Of a stretch of 64,000 nt of DNA, positions 24,614-34,259 are shown piece by piece. Numbering within the stretch: position 1 is the stretch's first letter; each line of letters begins with the position of its first letter. The translations under genes were made by a program, and so were the position numbers. This DNA is from SZUA-370 sp034003955 (GTDB taxonomy: Bacteria; Spirochaetota; Spirochaetia; Treponematales; UBA12059). The DNA lies in the NCBI GenBank assembly GCA_034003955.1, contig JAVEXO010000009.1:1-64000 (forward strand), read 5' to 3'. The notes below the pieces were generated by a model, which ran no database searches, was not told the DNA's origin, and saw nothing but the letters and a program-made list of their open reading frames with translations.

Positions 24614-25747
24614 ATGCTAATACCGGCTTCTCGCGCTACAAGAGTACTGAGGCTTTCGATTGCCTGTATGCTAGGCGCTGTACTGCTTGCCCAGATGATG
24701 TCATGTGCTAGTCTTCAGCGTGATGTCTTTTACGACGCACCCGCGGGGGAGGACCCTGTAGAACTGTCTGTCATAGAACTGGACCTCGTCCGCTTGCGGG
24801 CAGAACAGGGAGCCGGGCTTCGTGGCTCGGGCCAGGCAGACGCATCGCGTGCAACTCGCCTGGAAGCAATTCGCAATAGACTCACAAGACTCGCCTCCGT
24901 TTCGTCGAGCGATTCCAGACGAACGGCTCGTATCATGGCCCTGTCTGCCGAGGCCGCCTTGCTGTCAGGAGACAAAAGCCAGGCCGCCAGGCAGCTTGAA
25001 CGATCCGCTTCCTTCTACGGTGGCGATGAGTTGGCCGCCATTGTGGCTTCAAGGCTCAAGAAGGCCCCGGATGAGAGGCTTGAGTATCTAAAGGGCGCTT
25101 CACGGCTGGTAGACGAGGGGCAGAGGATAGGCGCAGAACTCGGTTCCGCCTACTATGCCCTCGGGAGGATGCGTGAGGCATTGGCTGCCTTCGATGCGGC
25201 TCTCCCCGGATTAGCAGAAGAATATACACTCCTCTATGGGGATGAGCGCACACGGGCCTATGCCCTGCGTGATGCGGAGGTGGCACCATCGACAGGAAGT
25301 CTTGCCTTGCTTACGGCCGAGCCGCTGAGCCTCCTCGGGATGGCCGTGCTTGCCCAGTCTGAGACCAATGCCATGGATTGGATGACGGGCGGTGCCACCT
25401 GGGCCCCTGGCGTGCTTTTCGATAGGCTCATGGCTTCCCGCTGGTACCTCGACACTGGAGCTCAGGCGATGGTAGCGAGTACCCGTAAGGATGCGGCACT
25501 CTTCCTGTGGTCTATGATGAGCAGAGCCGACACTCGTTTGGCCACCAGGTACAGCACGCGCTATGCCTCACGGGGAACCAGCCCCGTGCCCGATGTGCCC
25601 TATGGCTCGCCGTACTTCGATGCGGCGCTTGGGCTTGTGGAGGAGGATGTGATGTCCCTCGTCGACGGCAAAAACTTCAACCCAGATGGCCCCGTGTCTG
25701 GCCTTGATTTCTACGGCTGGCTACAACTGGCCGCTGCCTGGCGTTAG
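24614..25747 (+). CDS. Putative lipoprotein with TPR-like helices
   Basis: 377 residues. The N terminus has basic residues, a hydrophobic stretch and a likely lipobox ending in a cysteine (LLAQMMSC), looser than the enterobacterial consensus but acceptable for spirochetes. The rest is rich in Ala, Leu, Arg and Asp with about 34-residue periodicity between 80 and 200, suggesting tetratricopeptide-like helices. ATG at 24614 is preceded by GAGGGGAGG and is preferred over an in-frame TTG at 24599. It begins 11 bases after the DUF3352-like gene, so both probably act together at the envelope. Confidence 0.6.
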   Translation: MLIPASRATRVLRLSIACMLGAVLLAQMMSCASLQRDVFYDAPAGEDPVELSVIELDLVRLRAEQGAGLRGSGQADASRATRLEAIRNRLTRLASVSSSDSRRTARIMALSAEAALLSGDKSQAARQLERSASFYGGDELAAIVASRLKKAPDERLEYLKGASRLVDEGQRIGAELGSAYYALGRMREALAAFDAALPGLAEEYTLLYGDERTRAYALRDAEVAPSTGSLALLTAEPLSLLGMAVLAQSETNAMDWMTGGATWAPGVLFDRLMASRWYLDTGAQAMVASTRKDAALFLWSMMSRADTRLATRYSTRYASRGTSPVPDVPYGSPYFDAALGLVEEDVMSLVDGKNFNPDGPVSGLDFYGWLQLAAAWR

Positions 25748-25759
25748 GCTAGGGTAGTC

Positions 25760-27841
25760 GTGTTTGTACGGGAAATTGCCGCGCCTGTCTCCGATCTCAA
25801 GGGTGCTGGCCCTGCGGTGGCCAAGCGGCTTGCCAGGCTAGGCATCCTGACTGGAGCTGACCTGCTTCTCTTTCCTCCCAGAGACTACGAGGATCGTTCT
25901 GTAAAGAGACTCTTGTCTGATTTTGCCTCTGGTGCTGTAAATTGCCATGTGACGGTGAGGGCACATGATTGGTTTGGTTTTGGGCGTATGCGCACACTCA
26001 AGATTTGGGTAGAGGACGAAGACGGAACCCTGGCAGCCCTTCTCTGCTTCAACCGTCCCTTTTTGGAACGCAGTTTTCCAGAGGGGCAGCGGCTCAAACT
26101 CTATGGCAAATTCGACTATAAATTCTCTGAACTACAGTCGGCCTCATTCGATGCAGAGGCGCTCGACGACAGCGATGCCCCCGGCGGCGTGAGGCCCGTG
26201 TACCCGCTGACAGAAGGCCTGGGGCAGGCCGTGCTACGGAAGCTTGTCACGCGTGCCTTGTCGGCTTGGGGGATGGTGGACGACGAGGTACCGCCTTCTA
26301 TACGTGAGCGCAGGGGGCTCCTGCGTAAGACAGAGGCTCTCCGCTCCTTGCATGAGCCCGAGAGCCCCTCTGATGCAGTCGCCGCCAGGAGGAGTCTGGC
26401 CTATGAGGAATTATTCTATCTACAGCTGATGATAGCCAGGCGGGCGGCGGCGAGGCGTAGCGATGAGCGAGAGCACAGGGCCCCTTCTGATGCTCTGGCC
26501 AAGGGCCTCAAGGAGCGCCTGCCCTTCAACCTGACTCTGGATCAAGAAACATGTATAGCCGAAATAGTAGCCGATATGTCGGGTCCCTGGCCCATGGCTC
26601 GCCTGCTCCAGGGTGATGTTGGATCGGGTAAGACGCTGGTTGCGTTCTTCGCGGCCCTGTATGCCATAGGAGGTGGGGGGCAGGCGGCCTTGATGGCACC
26701 CACCGAGCTTTTAGCCCGTCAGCATGCGGATACCGCCGCCCGTTTGCTAGAACCGCTTGGTGTGCGGCTGGCCTACCTTTCGGGCAACGTGGCCGACGCC
26801 GCCCGAAAGCCACTACTGGCTGCCTTGGCCAAGGGAGAGGTGGACCTGGTCATTGGTACACACGCCCTCTTCTCGGATGATGTTGCGTATGCCGATCTGC
26901 GGCTTGTCATAGTGGATGAGCAGCAACGTTTTGGCGTGCTACAGCGCCTGGCAATGGGCTCCAAGGGCAAAAAACCAGACACCTTGATGATGACGGCGAC
27001 ACCAATACCACGAACTCTTGCCCTTACGGTATTCGGAGACCTTGCCATATCGACTATTAAAACCATGCCTGCAGGCCGCCTGCCTGTCATCACCCATCTG
27101 GCCAAGAGTGGCAACGAGCCAAAGGTCTATGAATTCGTCCGCAGGGAACTGGCTGCGGGTCGTAGAGCCTACTTCGTGTACCCCTTGATCGATAGATCAG
27201 ACAAACTGGCTTTAAAGGACGCCGAAGCCATGTTTGCCCATCTTTCCGTCAAGGTCTTTCCTGATTTTAAGGGAGGTTTGCTCCACGCTCGCCTGCCTGA
27301 GGAGCAGAAGCGGGGGACGATGTCAGATTTCTCCTCGGGCAGACTCTCATTCATTGTCGCTACGAGCGTCGTGGAGGTGGGTGTAGACGTACCCGAGGCT
27401 ACATGCATGGTCATAGAGCATGCCGAGCGCTTCGGCCTCTCTGCCCTGCATCAGCTGAGAGGCAGGGTTGGCAGAAGCTCGCTACAGTCATACTGCTTCC
27501 TGATATGGTCTGACAGCCAAGGAGAAGATGGTGCAAGGCTCTCCGAAGACGGAAAACGCCGAGTCATGGCCATGAAAACGACGAACGATGGCTTTGCCAT
27601 AGCAGAGGAGGATCTTCGTATCCGTGGCCCTGGTGAGATAACAGGCACTACCCAGGCAGGAGCGATGAGGCTGACCTTTGCTGACCCAATCCGTGACACC
27701 GAGCTCCTCGAGGCGGCCAGAGAGGATGCCCTGGCCTTGTTGGAGGCAGACTCGGGTCTTTTGGGTCAGGAAGGTTCAATAGTCAGAACGGTGCTTGAAC
27801 GTGCAAGCCCCTTTGCCGAGAGAACCGCGGCAAACGGGTAG
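25760..27841 (+). CDS. recG: ATP-dependent DNA helicase RecG
   Basis: 693 residues, matching RecG. The enzyme remodels stalled replication forks and branch-migrates Holliday junctions. The N-terminal wedge domain begins with the PVSDLKGAGPAVAKRL HhH-like element and FPPRDYEDRS. The helicase core has Walker A LQGDVGSGKTLVA, a DEQQ box in VIVDEQQRFGVLQR, motif III TATPIPRTLAL, and motif VI HQLRGRVGRS. The C terminus has the RGPGEITGTTQAG segment of the RecG translocation hairpin (usually GPGEFLGTRQSG). The start is GTG at 25760 with TAGGGTAG before it. It lies 12 bases behind the lipoprotein gene and is probably in the same transcript. Confidence 0.96.
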   Translation: MFVREIAAPVSDLKGAGPAVAKRLARLGILTGADLLLFPPRDYEDRSVKRLLSDFASGAVNCHVTVRAHDWFGFGRMRTLKIWVEDEDGTLAALLCFNRPFLERSFPEGQRLKLYGKFDYKFSELQSASFDAEALDDSDAPGGVRPVYPLTEGLGQAVLRKLVTRALSAWGMVDDEVPPSIRERRGLLRKTEALRSLHEPESPSDAVAARRSLAYEELFYLQLMIARRAAARRSDEREHRAPSDALAKGLKERLPFNLTLDQETCIAEIVADMSGPWPMARLLQGDVGSGKTLVAFFAALYAIGGGGQAALMAPTELLARQHADTAARLLEPLGVRLAYLSGNVADAARKPLLAALAKGEVDLVIGTHALFSDDVAYADLRLVIVDEQQRFGVLQRLAMGSKGKKPDTLMMTATPIPRTLALTVFGDLAISTIKTMPAGRLPVITHLAKSGNEPKVYEFVRRELAAGRRAYFVYPLIDRSDKLALKDAEAMFAHLSVKVFPDFKGGLLHARLPEEQKRGTMSDFSSGRLSFIVATSVVEVGVDVPEATCMVIEHAERFGLSALHQLRGRVGRSSLQSYCFLIWSDSQGEDGARLSEDGKRRVMAMKTTNDGFAIAEEDLRIRGPGEITGTTQAGAMRLTFADPIRDTELLEAAREDALALLEADSGLLGQEGSIVRTVLERASPFAERTAANG

Positions 27842-27850
27842 GCTTGCTCG

Positions 27851-27879
27851 TTGCCGGTAAGGCAAAATCCCAGTATAAT
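27851..27879 (+). promoter_or_regulatory. Promoter of glgA
   Basis: TTGCCG (27851-27856), 17-base spacer, perfect -10 TATAAT (27874-27879). It lies 66 bases before the glgA GTG start and just after the recG stop. Confidence 0.6.
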
Positions 27880-27945
27880 GAGTCATTGGAATACACAAGG
27901 ATATGAATACAGCGTTATTAAGCGCTAAAAACGAGGAGCAAAGCC

Positions 27946-29400
27946 GTGCAGGTACTGATGGTAACGAGCGAGGCCGTGCCCTTCGCCAAATCGGGTGGCC
28001 TTGCGGACGCTGTGTCTGCCCTCTCCAAGGCTTTGCGTCGCCAAGGCCATGATGTACGGCTTGTCATGCCGCGTTACGGGAGTATTGCCCTCGATGGCCT
28101 TTCGCAGCGTCTGAAGAAACTACCGGTCGCCATGGGCGGAGTCGTTGAACAAGCCAGCGTCTATGAAGGCGTCCTGCCCGAGTCTGATGTGCCTGTCTAC
28201 TTCGTAGAACACGCTGGGTTCTTTGCCAGGGATGGCATCTATGGTTCAAAGGTAGAGACAGACTATGCAGACAACCCCCGGCGTTTCTCGTTTCTTGCAA
28301 GATCGGCCTTCAGGCTATGTGACGCCCTAGGGTGGAAACCAGACATCTTCCATGCTCATGATTGGCCGGGTTCCTATGCCATGGTATACAAGGCATTCGA
28401 CGAACCTGCGTATGTCGATTCCTCTAGCGTTCTTACAATTCACAATCTTGGATACCAGGGTATCTATGACAAGGGTAACTTTCCATATTTTGGCCTTTCC
28501 TGGGAGCTGTTCCATCAGGCCGGTTTTGAATACTACGATACCGTCAACGTCTTGAAGGCTGGAATCTACAGTGCCGACGGCCTGGCTACCGTGTCTCCTA
28601 CCTATGCACGGGAGATACAGACGCCGGAGCTTGGCTGTACCCTGGACGGGCTTCTTCGCGAACGCAGCTCTAGCCTCGTAGGAATCCTGAACGGCGTAGA
28701 CGGCAACGACTGGGATCCCAGTACGGATGTCTATCTGCCAGCCACCTACTCCCTGGATGACATGAGAGGCAAGGCCGAGTGCAAGGCCGCCTTACAAAAG
28801 GAGTTCGGCCTGGACATCGATCCTGACAAGCCACTCATAGGCATGGTATCCCGCCTCAGCGATCAGAAGGGCATAGGCGAACTCTTCGGTCCGACCTATG
28901 GCTGTGCCGCAAAACTCTGTCTTGACATGGATCTGCAATTCATAGTGCAAGGCACGGGAGAATCGTGGTGTGAGGAAGAGCTGCGATCCTTGTCGGCTTC
29001 CCTCCCAAATTTCAGGGCTAAGGTAGGATACTCCGAACGACTAGCCCATTTGATAGAGGCGGGCTCTGACTTCTTCATGATGCCCAGCAGGTACGAACCT
29101 TGTGGCTTAAACCAGATGTATTCATTGCGTTACGGCACCTTGCCCATAGCACACAGGACCGGTGGCCTGGCAGACACCATATCCAATTTCAACCAGGACA
29201 CGGGAGCCGGCACCGGTTTCCTGTTCGATAATCTAAGCCCGAGGGCAATCTATGATACGACAGGCTGGGCCGTGTGGGCGTATTATAATCGCGCTGAACA
29301 GATAGAGGCCATGCGGGCTCGTGCCATGGCCCTCGTGTTCTCATGGGATGCCGCCGCACGGGAGTATGAGCTCTTGTATAGCGGATTAAACGAGGCGTAG
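27946..29400 (+). CDS. glgA: Glycogen (starch) synthase, GT5 family
   Basis: 484 residues. It transfers glucose from ADP-glucose to the growing alpha-1,4-glucan. The N-terminal VTSEAVPFAKSGGLADAV contains the Lys-x-Gly-Gly-Leu sugar-nucleotide loop, HAHDWPGSY is the conserved middle motif, and EPCGLNQMYSLRYGTLPI with RTGGLADT form the second nucleotide-binding site and catalytic glutamate region. GTG at 27946 is the start, with GAGGAG seven bases upstream. No glgB or glgC is nearby. It is probably co-transcribed with the three genes that follow, the first of which starts 41 bases after its stop. Confidence 0.95.
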   Translation: MQVLMVTSEAVPFAKSGGLADAVSALSKALRRQGHDVRLVMPRYGSIALDGLSQRLKKLPVAMGGVVEQASVYEGVLPESDVPVYFVEHAGFFARDGIYGSKVETDYADNPRRFSFLARSAFRLCDALGWKPDIFHAHDWPGSYAMVYKAFDEPAYVDSSSVLTIHNLGYQGIYDKGNFPYFGLSWELFHQAGFEYYDTVNVLKAGIYSADGLATVSPTYAREIQTPELGCTLDGLLRERSSSLVGILNGVDGNDWDPSTDVYLPATYSLDDMRGKAECKAALQKEFGLDIDPDKPLIGMVSRLSDQKGIGELFGPTYGCAAKLCLDMDLQFIVQGTGESWCEEELRSLSASLPNFRAKVGYSERLAHLIEAGSDFFMMPSRYEPCGLNQMYSLRYGTLPIAHRTGGLADTISNFNQDTGAGTGFLFDNLSPRAIYDTTGWAVWAYYNRAEQIEAMRARAMALVFSWDAAAREYELLYSGLNEA

Positions 29401-29441
29401 AAGCCATCGCAGGGTCGCTACAGATGTTTTGAGGAGAGAAG

Positions 29442-30926
29442 ATGGCTAAGGCTAGCAATGTTCTGGATTATAACAAGGATGCCGTCAGGGATGGTATCGT
29501 TACCGCGTTCAAACAACGCCGTGGCGAGGCTGCCCCTGCCGATATAGTAGCGTTTACGGGGCTTCCTAAGCAGCAGGTGGATGCGGAGCTGCCGGCTGTA
29601 GCCGACGAGTTCGGCGGACGGCTCAAGGTGACAGATTCTGGTGAGATTCTGTACTCGTTTCCTCATGGTTTCAAGAGTCGCTATAAGGGGTTCGGCCCTG
29701 CATCCAGGCGCCTTCTTAAGACCCTGGGCAAGGGTGCCGCGGCAGTCGCCACCTTCCTCTTCAAGGGATGGATAATGGTCATGCTCATAGGCTACTTTGC
29801 ACTGTTTGTAGCCCTTATAGTGCTGGCCATGCTTGCCTCGGTGGCACTGAGCGCCTCGGACAAGAACAACAGGAGCAGGAGTAAGGGCGGCGGGGCCTTC
29901 ATGGCCACGAGGCTCATTGATCTCTTTATACGCATCTGGTTCTACAATGAGGTGTTCAAGTCCCCTGGTCAGCGTCGTTACGAGAGCAATTCAAGAGCCA
30001 GGAAGAAGGAAAATAGGAGGCCTCTCAATAAGGCAATATTCTCCTTCGTATTCGGCGAGGCCGATCCAAACGCCGATCATGATCTCGTAGAGAAACGAGC
30101 ATTCATTGCCCTTGCCAGGCTTAAGAAAGGCATTGTACTACTCGAGGACTTCATGTCCGTAACCGGGCTGTCTCCTGAAGAGGCTAATCTGGCAATCAAT
30201 CGCTACCTCTATGAGTTTGAGGGAAGCCCCGAGGTGAGCGAATCTGGAACGGTGTATTTCCACTTTCCCAAGCTCCTCTTGCGAGCCCGCTCGGATGAGC
30301 CTGGAACATCGGATTCTCCGTTTAAGCGTATCAGGGCATTCTCAGCCAATGACAAGAAGGCTAATTTCTGGTACAGCGCCATCAACGGCGTAAACCTTGT
30401 CTTTGGTTCGTACTTCCTGTATTGCAGCCTTGCCCTTGGATCCCTGACTACTGGTGTCGTAACGGGAGGAACCTACCTGTACTGGTTTGTCGCAACCCTG
30501 CTGTCTGAATTTTTAATCAATCCCTTCCCGCTCATGGCAATAGGCCTGGGCATGGTCCCTCTGGCATTTTCACTGCTGTTCTGGCTCGTGCCAGCCGTCA
30601 GGAAGGGCAGGCTTTCACGGGAGAATGAGCGCATAAAGGAAGGCAATCTTCGTAGGGCTCTGTACGCCTCCGCCGTTTCATCTCCGTCTGCCGTACGCAC
30701 TCCCGATGGGACTTCTCTTCCCGCCGCTGCAAGGCCAGCCAATACGGCAGCGCCTCAGAAGGTAGTAGAAGAGTTGGCTGCCTTCGAGGGTGGAGAGCCG
30801 GTGGATGCCGGTGTGTGGCGTCTCGTCGAGCTTGAGCGCAAGGTAGTCGACGCCGAACGCTTACGAGCGGCGGTCAAGCCTGAAGACTACAGACTCGGTG
30901 GCATAGCCTTCGACTCAGGATCGTGA
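29442..30926 (+). CDS. Membrane protein with duplicated winged-helix-like segments
   Basis: 494 residues, family not recognised. Residues about 25-70 and 225-280 look like two copies of one module: VAFTGLPKQQVDAELPAVAD with EFGGRLKVTDSGEILYSFP, and MSVTGLSPEEANLAINRYLY with EFEGSPEVSESGTVYFHFP. Each is followed by a basic stretch. Hydrophobic segments lie at about 100-140 and two to three more between 320 and 400. The C-terminal tail is Ala/Pro-rich, then charged. The architecture suggests a membrane protein with two cytoplasmic helix-turn-helix-like modules. GAGGAGAGAAG precedes the ATG. The next gene overlaps its stop as GTGA. Confidence 0.6.
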   Translation: MAKASNVLDYNKDAVRDGIVTAFKQRRGEAAPADIVAFTGLPKQQVDAELPAVADEFGGRLKVTDSGEILYSFPHGFKSRYKGFGPASRRLLKTLGKGAAAVATFLFKGWIMVMLIGYFALFVALIVLAMLASVALSASDKNNRSRSKGGGAFMATRLIDLFIRIWFYNEVFKSPGQRRYESNSRARKKENRRPLNKAIFSFVFGEADPNADHDLVEKRAFIALARLKKGIVLLEDFMSVTGLSPEEANLAINRYLYEFEGSPEVSESGTVYFHFPKLLLRARSDEPGTSDSPFKRIRAFSANDKKANFWYSAINGVNLVFGSYFLYCSLALGSLTTGVVTGGTYLYWFVATLLSEFLINPFPLMAIGLGMVPLAFSLLFWLVPAVRKGRLSRENERIKEGNLRRALYASAVSSPSAVRTPDGTSLPAAARPANTAAPQKVVEELAAFEGGEPVDAGVWRLVELERKVVDAERLRAAVKPEDYRLGGIAFDSGS

Positions 30927-31834
30927 CAGCGCAATCGCAAGCGGCCGATTTAGCCAAGCGGTCTAAGGGTATCGGCCTTGCCGTCATTTCGGCAGTATCA
31001 TTCTCTACGCTAGGCCTCTTTGCCAAGCTGGCCTACTCTCAGGGTATGGCACCAGCCCAAGCCTTGGCCTGGCGTTTCAGCTTGGCGGCCACGGTGCTAT
31101 GGATGGTGCTGGCAAGCCGCAGGAGCCTGGATCGGCCATGGAATGAGTACAGGCGGGTACTGTTGCTGGGTGCCCTAGGCTTTGCTCCCCAGGCAGGCCT
31201 GTACTTCATGGCAGTAAAGTACCTCGACCCTGGCTTGGCTTCTCTCCTGCTCTACCTGTATCCATCCTTTGTAATAGGCCTGTCCTATCTTTTCTTGTCT
31301 CGCAAGCCTAAGGTCAAACAGCTTGTGGCTTTGCTACTGTCGAGCCTAGGCTGCGTGCTTACTCTGTGGACGCGAGGCTCGTACCCGCTGATAGGCTATG
31401 TATTTGGCCTGGCCGTGGCCATATCCTACGCCGCCTACCTGCTGGTAGGAGAGCGTATCATAGTGGGTCTCGATCCAATATTTATAACGGCAAACCTGAT
31501 GAGCGTCTCAGCCCTCATCTACTGGGTGGTGACGTTAGCCACGGGAGCCTTCATGCTACCCACAGCGCCTCTGGCTTTGGCCGGTGTAGCGGGTCTAGCC
31601 TTCTGCGGTTCAATCCTTCCCATCGTGACCCTCTTTGCCGCCATTCGCCTCATAGGTCCATCGGAAACGTCCCTTGTATCGACGATAGAACCACTATGCA
31701 CCGTAGCCCTGTCTGCCCTGTTTTTTGGAGAACGCCTGAGTACCTCGCAGATGACGGGCGGTTTCTTCGTCTTGTCGGGTGTCCTTATCCTCAAGCTAAG
31801 AATCAGAAGAAAGGCACAGCCATGCGAGTCATGA
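30923..31834 (+). CDS. DMT-superfamily (EamA) transporter
   Basis: 303 residues with ten hydrophobic helices arranged as two EamA repeats, the fold of inner-membrane metabolite exporters and importers. SAVSFSTLGLFAKLAY in helix 1, PGLASLLLYLYPSFVIGLSY at the end of the first repeat, and SLVSTIEPLCTVALSALFFGE near the end of the second are characteristic. The start is GTG at 30923, overlapping the stop of the upstream membrane protein gene by four bases, and its own stop lies inside the next gene. Substrate is unknown. Confidence 0.85.
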   Translation: MTAQSQAADLAKRSKGIGLAVISAVSFSTLGLFAKLAYSQGMAPAQALAWRFSLAATVLWMVLASRRSLDRPWNEYRRVLLLGALGFAPQAGLYFMAVKYLDPGLASLLLYLYPSFVIGLSYLFLSRKPKVKQLVALLLSSLGCVLTLWTRGSYPLIGYVFGLAVAISYAAYLLVGERIIVGLDPIFITANLMSVSALIYWVVTLATGAFMLPTAPLALAGVAGLAFCGSILPIVTLFAAIRLIGPSETSLVSTIEPLCTVALSALFFGERLSTSQMTGGFFVLSGVLILKLRIRRKAQPCES

Positions 31835-32394
31835 GCATCATAGACCACCCCTGGACCGATAGCCTAAACCACGCCATCTGGAAGACACTCGGAGAGAGCC
31901 TCAGGGATGCGGGGCATGAGGTGGACGAGCTCGACCTCCACCGCGAGCATTTCAACCCTGTCATGAACGTAGATGAGCTGGCAGGCTATACGGCAGGAAG
32001 ATACATAGATCCGGCGGTAGGACGGTACCAGGCGCGCCTTGATAGAACCGACTACTTGTTCCTGGTGTTTCCAGTATGGTGGGAAAGTGCACCGGCCTTA
32101 CTCAAGGGTTTCTTCGACAAGGTATTCCTGCCAGGATGGGCCTTCGCCGAGGAGGACTTTTCCCCCAAGCTGGGCCATATACTCGGAGCTACCGTCATAA
32201 CAACCATGGGCGCGCCAAAAGCAATACACACTTCTGTCGAGTCAGGCATTTGCAAAGGCCTGCTCGAGGCCTGCGGTGTACGCCGGACCCAATGGATCAA
32301 TTTCTTCGATGTAGGCAATTCGACAGAAAAGGAGCGCTCCGGATGGCTAAATCGAGTCAGGACTTGTGCATCGGATTTATTATGTAGTGAATAA
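31822..32394 (+). CDS. Flavodoxin-fold NAD(P)H oxidoreductase
   Basis: 190 residues of the NQO1/MdaB/KefF-like family, FMN- or FAD-dependent quinone or nitro reductases acting on the inner face of the membrane. DHPWTDSLNH near the N terminus forms the phosphate-binding loop, and LVFPVWWESAPALLKGFFDK with VFLPGWAF is the family signature for the isoalloxazine-binding region. VITTMGAPKA follows. ATG at 31822 is preceded by GAAAGG and overlaps the transporter gene by 13 bases; an in-frame ATG at 31831 is an alternative. A strong intrinsic terminator lies just downstream, ending this operon. Confidence 0.88.
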   Translation: MRVMSIIDHPWTDSLNHAIWKTLGESLRDAGHEVDELDLHREHFNPVMNVDELAGYTAGRYIDPAVGRYQARLDRTDYLFLVFPVWWESAPALLKGFFDKVFLPGWAFAEEDFSPKLGHILGATVITTMGAPKAIHTSVESGICKGLLEACGVRRTQWINFFDVGNSTEKERSGWLNRVRTCASDLLCSE

Positions 32395-32459
32395 TATATA
32401 GCGATCTTGAAAAACATTATTGTTGCGCTATAGTATATCTTGCAACCTGGTTTAAGCTC

Positions 32460-32502
32460 ATCGCCCTGACCCATCCTTGTACGGTCAGGGCGATATTTTT
32501 TT
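32460..32502 (+). terminator. Intrinsic terminator after the flavodoxin-fold reductase gene
   Basis: ATCGCCCTGACC (32460-32471) pairs perfectly with GGTCAGGGCGAT (32483-32494) across an 11-base loop, followed by ATTTTTTT. It closes the glgA-to-reductase transcription unit. Confidence 0.92.
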
Positions 32503-32512
32503 AGAAGCTATA

Positions 32513-34240
32513 TCAAGTGCTAGGAGACGCTGGATACAGATAGCGCTTTATCTTGAGGGTAGCCGTCTTCTCAAACGGTGATTCCTGTACGAGTATCCTG
32601 GCTATACGGGAGAACGCCGCCAGGCGGGTATTGGTAGAGGCTCGGAGCCGGGCTAGAAGACGCTCCGATTCCTGTGCCAGAGCATGGGACGTATCGGCTA
32701 GGGCTTCTCGTATATGGCCTGTTGTATCGCTGACTCTAGCCCTTGCATCGATAATCATGGCCTTGGCACGCTCATTGAGAACCACAAGTGCCACGAGGGC
32801 TCCATCCTTGGCGGCATACACCAGGGACTCTTCTACGAGGCCGCTCGATGACAAGAGTGACTCTATCTCCTCAGGGTATATGTTTTCTCCAGAGGGGCCA
32901 AGGATCATTGCCTTGAGTCTTCCCCTGACATGGATGAGCCCACGAGAGTCTATGATGCCCAGGTCCCCTGTTTTAAACCAGCCGTCGCTCGTGAACGCCT
33001 CTGCGCTACGGGCAGAATCCTTGTAGTAGCCTGTCATGACGTTTGGCCCACGAACCTGTATCTCGCCTTCGCCGCTAGCATGGAGCGCACTGTGTGCTTC
33101 GCCTGCCTGAGGCTGAGCTATCCTCACGTTTACACCGTCGAGAGCACGACCCGTAGAGCCAATGCTCGTCTTGTAGGGTATGGCGGCCGCAACCAAAGGA
33201 GCTGTTTCTGTAAGCCCATAGCCTATTGCGTAGGGGAATCGGGCGGCCAAGAGGAAGCGTTCGACGTCATTGGCAAGAGCCGCCCCTCCAATACCCAGGA
33301 AGCGTATGGCGCCACCGAAGGCGTCTTGTAGCTTTCTTCCAGCCGCCTTGATGGCCAGGCCCCTGGTAGGTGCGAAGCGGTACAATGGGTGATTGAGGAG
33401 CTTAGGCTCGACCTTGGCCCGGTAAAGTTTCTCTATTATCAGTGGAACGATTACCATAACCGTTGGCTTGACGAGCTGGAGGGCAGAGGCGAGGGCCGTA
33501 GGGGTAGGCGGACCGTCCAGGTAGTGTATGGCACAACCCTGCAAGAGAGGCGTGACAAGGCCCATGGTACTCTCCAGGGTATGTGCTAGTGGCATGACAG
33601 ATAGTACCCGGTCTTCTGGTTTAAGACCAAAGACGGCCCTAGTCGCTATGGCGTTTGAGACTATGTTTTCGTGTGTCAGCATGACACCCTTTGAATTGCC
33701 TGATGTTCCCGATGTGTAGAGTATGCACGCAAGGTCAGAAGGTAGGAGTGAGTCGCCAGGAAGCACAGACTTGGGTTCCTTAAAGGAACGCCTCTGTGTC
33801 GTTCCAGCCACAACGGCATTGAATCCAAGCTCATCGATGGTATCGAGACGTATGACGGAAAAAGGAACATCGATACCCGATAGCCGGGGGAGCGTCTTTT
33901 CCGTCGCGCATACGGCTGCGGCGGCGGCGTGGTCGACTATGTTGGCTATCTGTTCTGGCGCGAAGTCTACCAAGACAGGTACTGCGACGGCTCCGGCGGC
34001 CATGATGCCAAAATAAGCCACGGCCCATTCAGGCCTGTTCTCGCAAAGGATGACGACCCTGTCTCCTGTTTTTACGCCCATATCGACTATCGAAAGGGCA
34101 AAACGGCGAACCGCACGTTCAAGGCCGCTATAATCATACCCGACCCTGATGCCATCCTTCTCTACCCTAGAGAGAGCGGGCCTGTCGCTGAAGGCGGCGC
34201 TTGCGGCCCATAGCAGGGAGGGAAGTGTGTGCTGACGCAT
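32513..34240 (-). CDS. AMP-forming acyl-CoA synthetase, second copy
   Basis: 575 residues, shorter than the paralogue at 7307-9253. It shows the ANL motifs CILYTSGTSGNSKGVMLTH (near residue 175), IGYGLTETAPL, TGDLGIIDSRGLIHVRGR, and an adenylation-domain C terminus ending near TATLKIKRYL, where the catalytic lysine is expected. It probably activates fatty acids for phospholipid synthesis together with the neighbouring acyltransferase gene, which lies upstream on the same strand. ATG at 34240 is used here; a TTG nine bases upstream has a better spaced GGAG and could be the true start. An operator-like palindrome lies upstream. Confidence 0.88.
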   Translation of the reverse strand: MRQHTLPSLLWAASAAFSDRPALSRVEKDGIRVGYDYSGLERAVRRFALSIVDMGVKTGDRVVILCENRPEWAVAYFGIMAAGAVAVPVLVDFAPEQIANIVDHAAAAAVCATEKTLPRLSGIDVPFSVIRLDTIDELGFNAVVAGTTQRRSFKEPKSVLPGDSLLPSDLACILYTSGTSGNSKGVMLTHENIVSNAIATRAVFGLKPEDRVLSVMPLAHTLESTMGLVTPLLQGCAIHYLDGPPTPTALASALQLVKPTVMVIVPLIIEKLYRAKVEPKLLNHPLYRFAPTRGLAIKAAGRKLQDAFGGAIRFLGIGGAALANDVERFLLAARFPYAIGYGLTETAPLVAAAIPYKTSIGSTGRALDGVNVRIAQPQAGEAHSALHASGEGEIQVRGPNVMTGYYKDSARSAEAFTSDGWFKTGDLGIIDSRGLIHVRGRLKAMILGPSGENIYPEEIESLLSSSGLVEESLVYAAKDGALVALVVLNERAKAMIIDARARVSDTTGHIREALADTSHALAQESERLLARLRASTNTRLAAFSRIARILVQESPFEKTATLKIKRYLYPASPST

Positions 34241-34259
34241 TGTAACCAATCGCAACTCC

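Noticed and set aside
31366..31821. N-terminal extension of the flavodoxin-fold reductase
   Set aside because: This part lies wholly within the DMT transporter gene and has no similarity to the reductase family.
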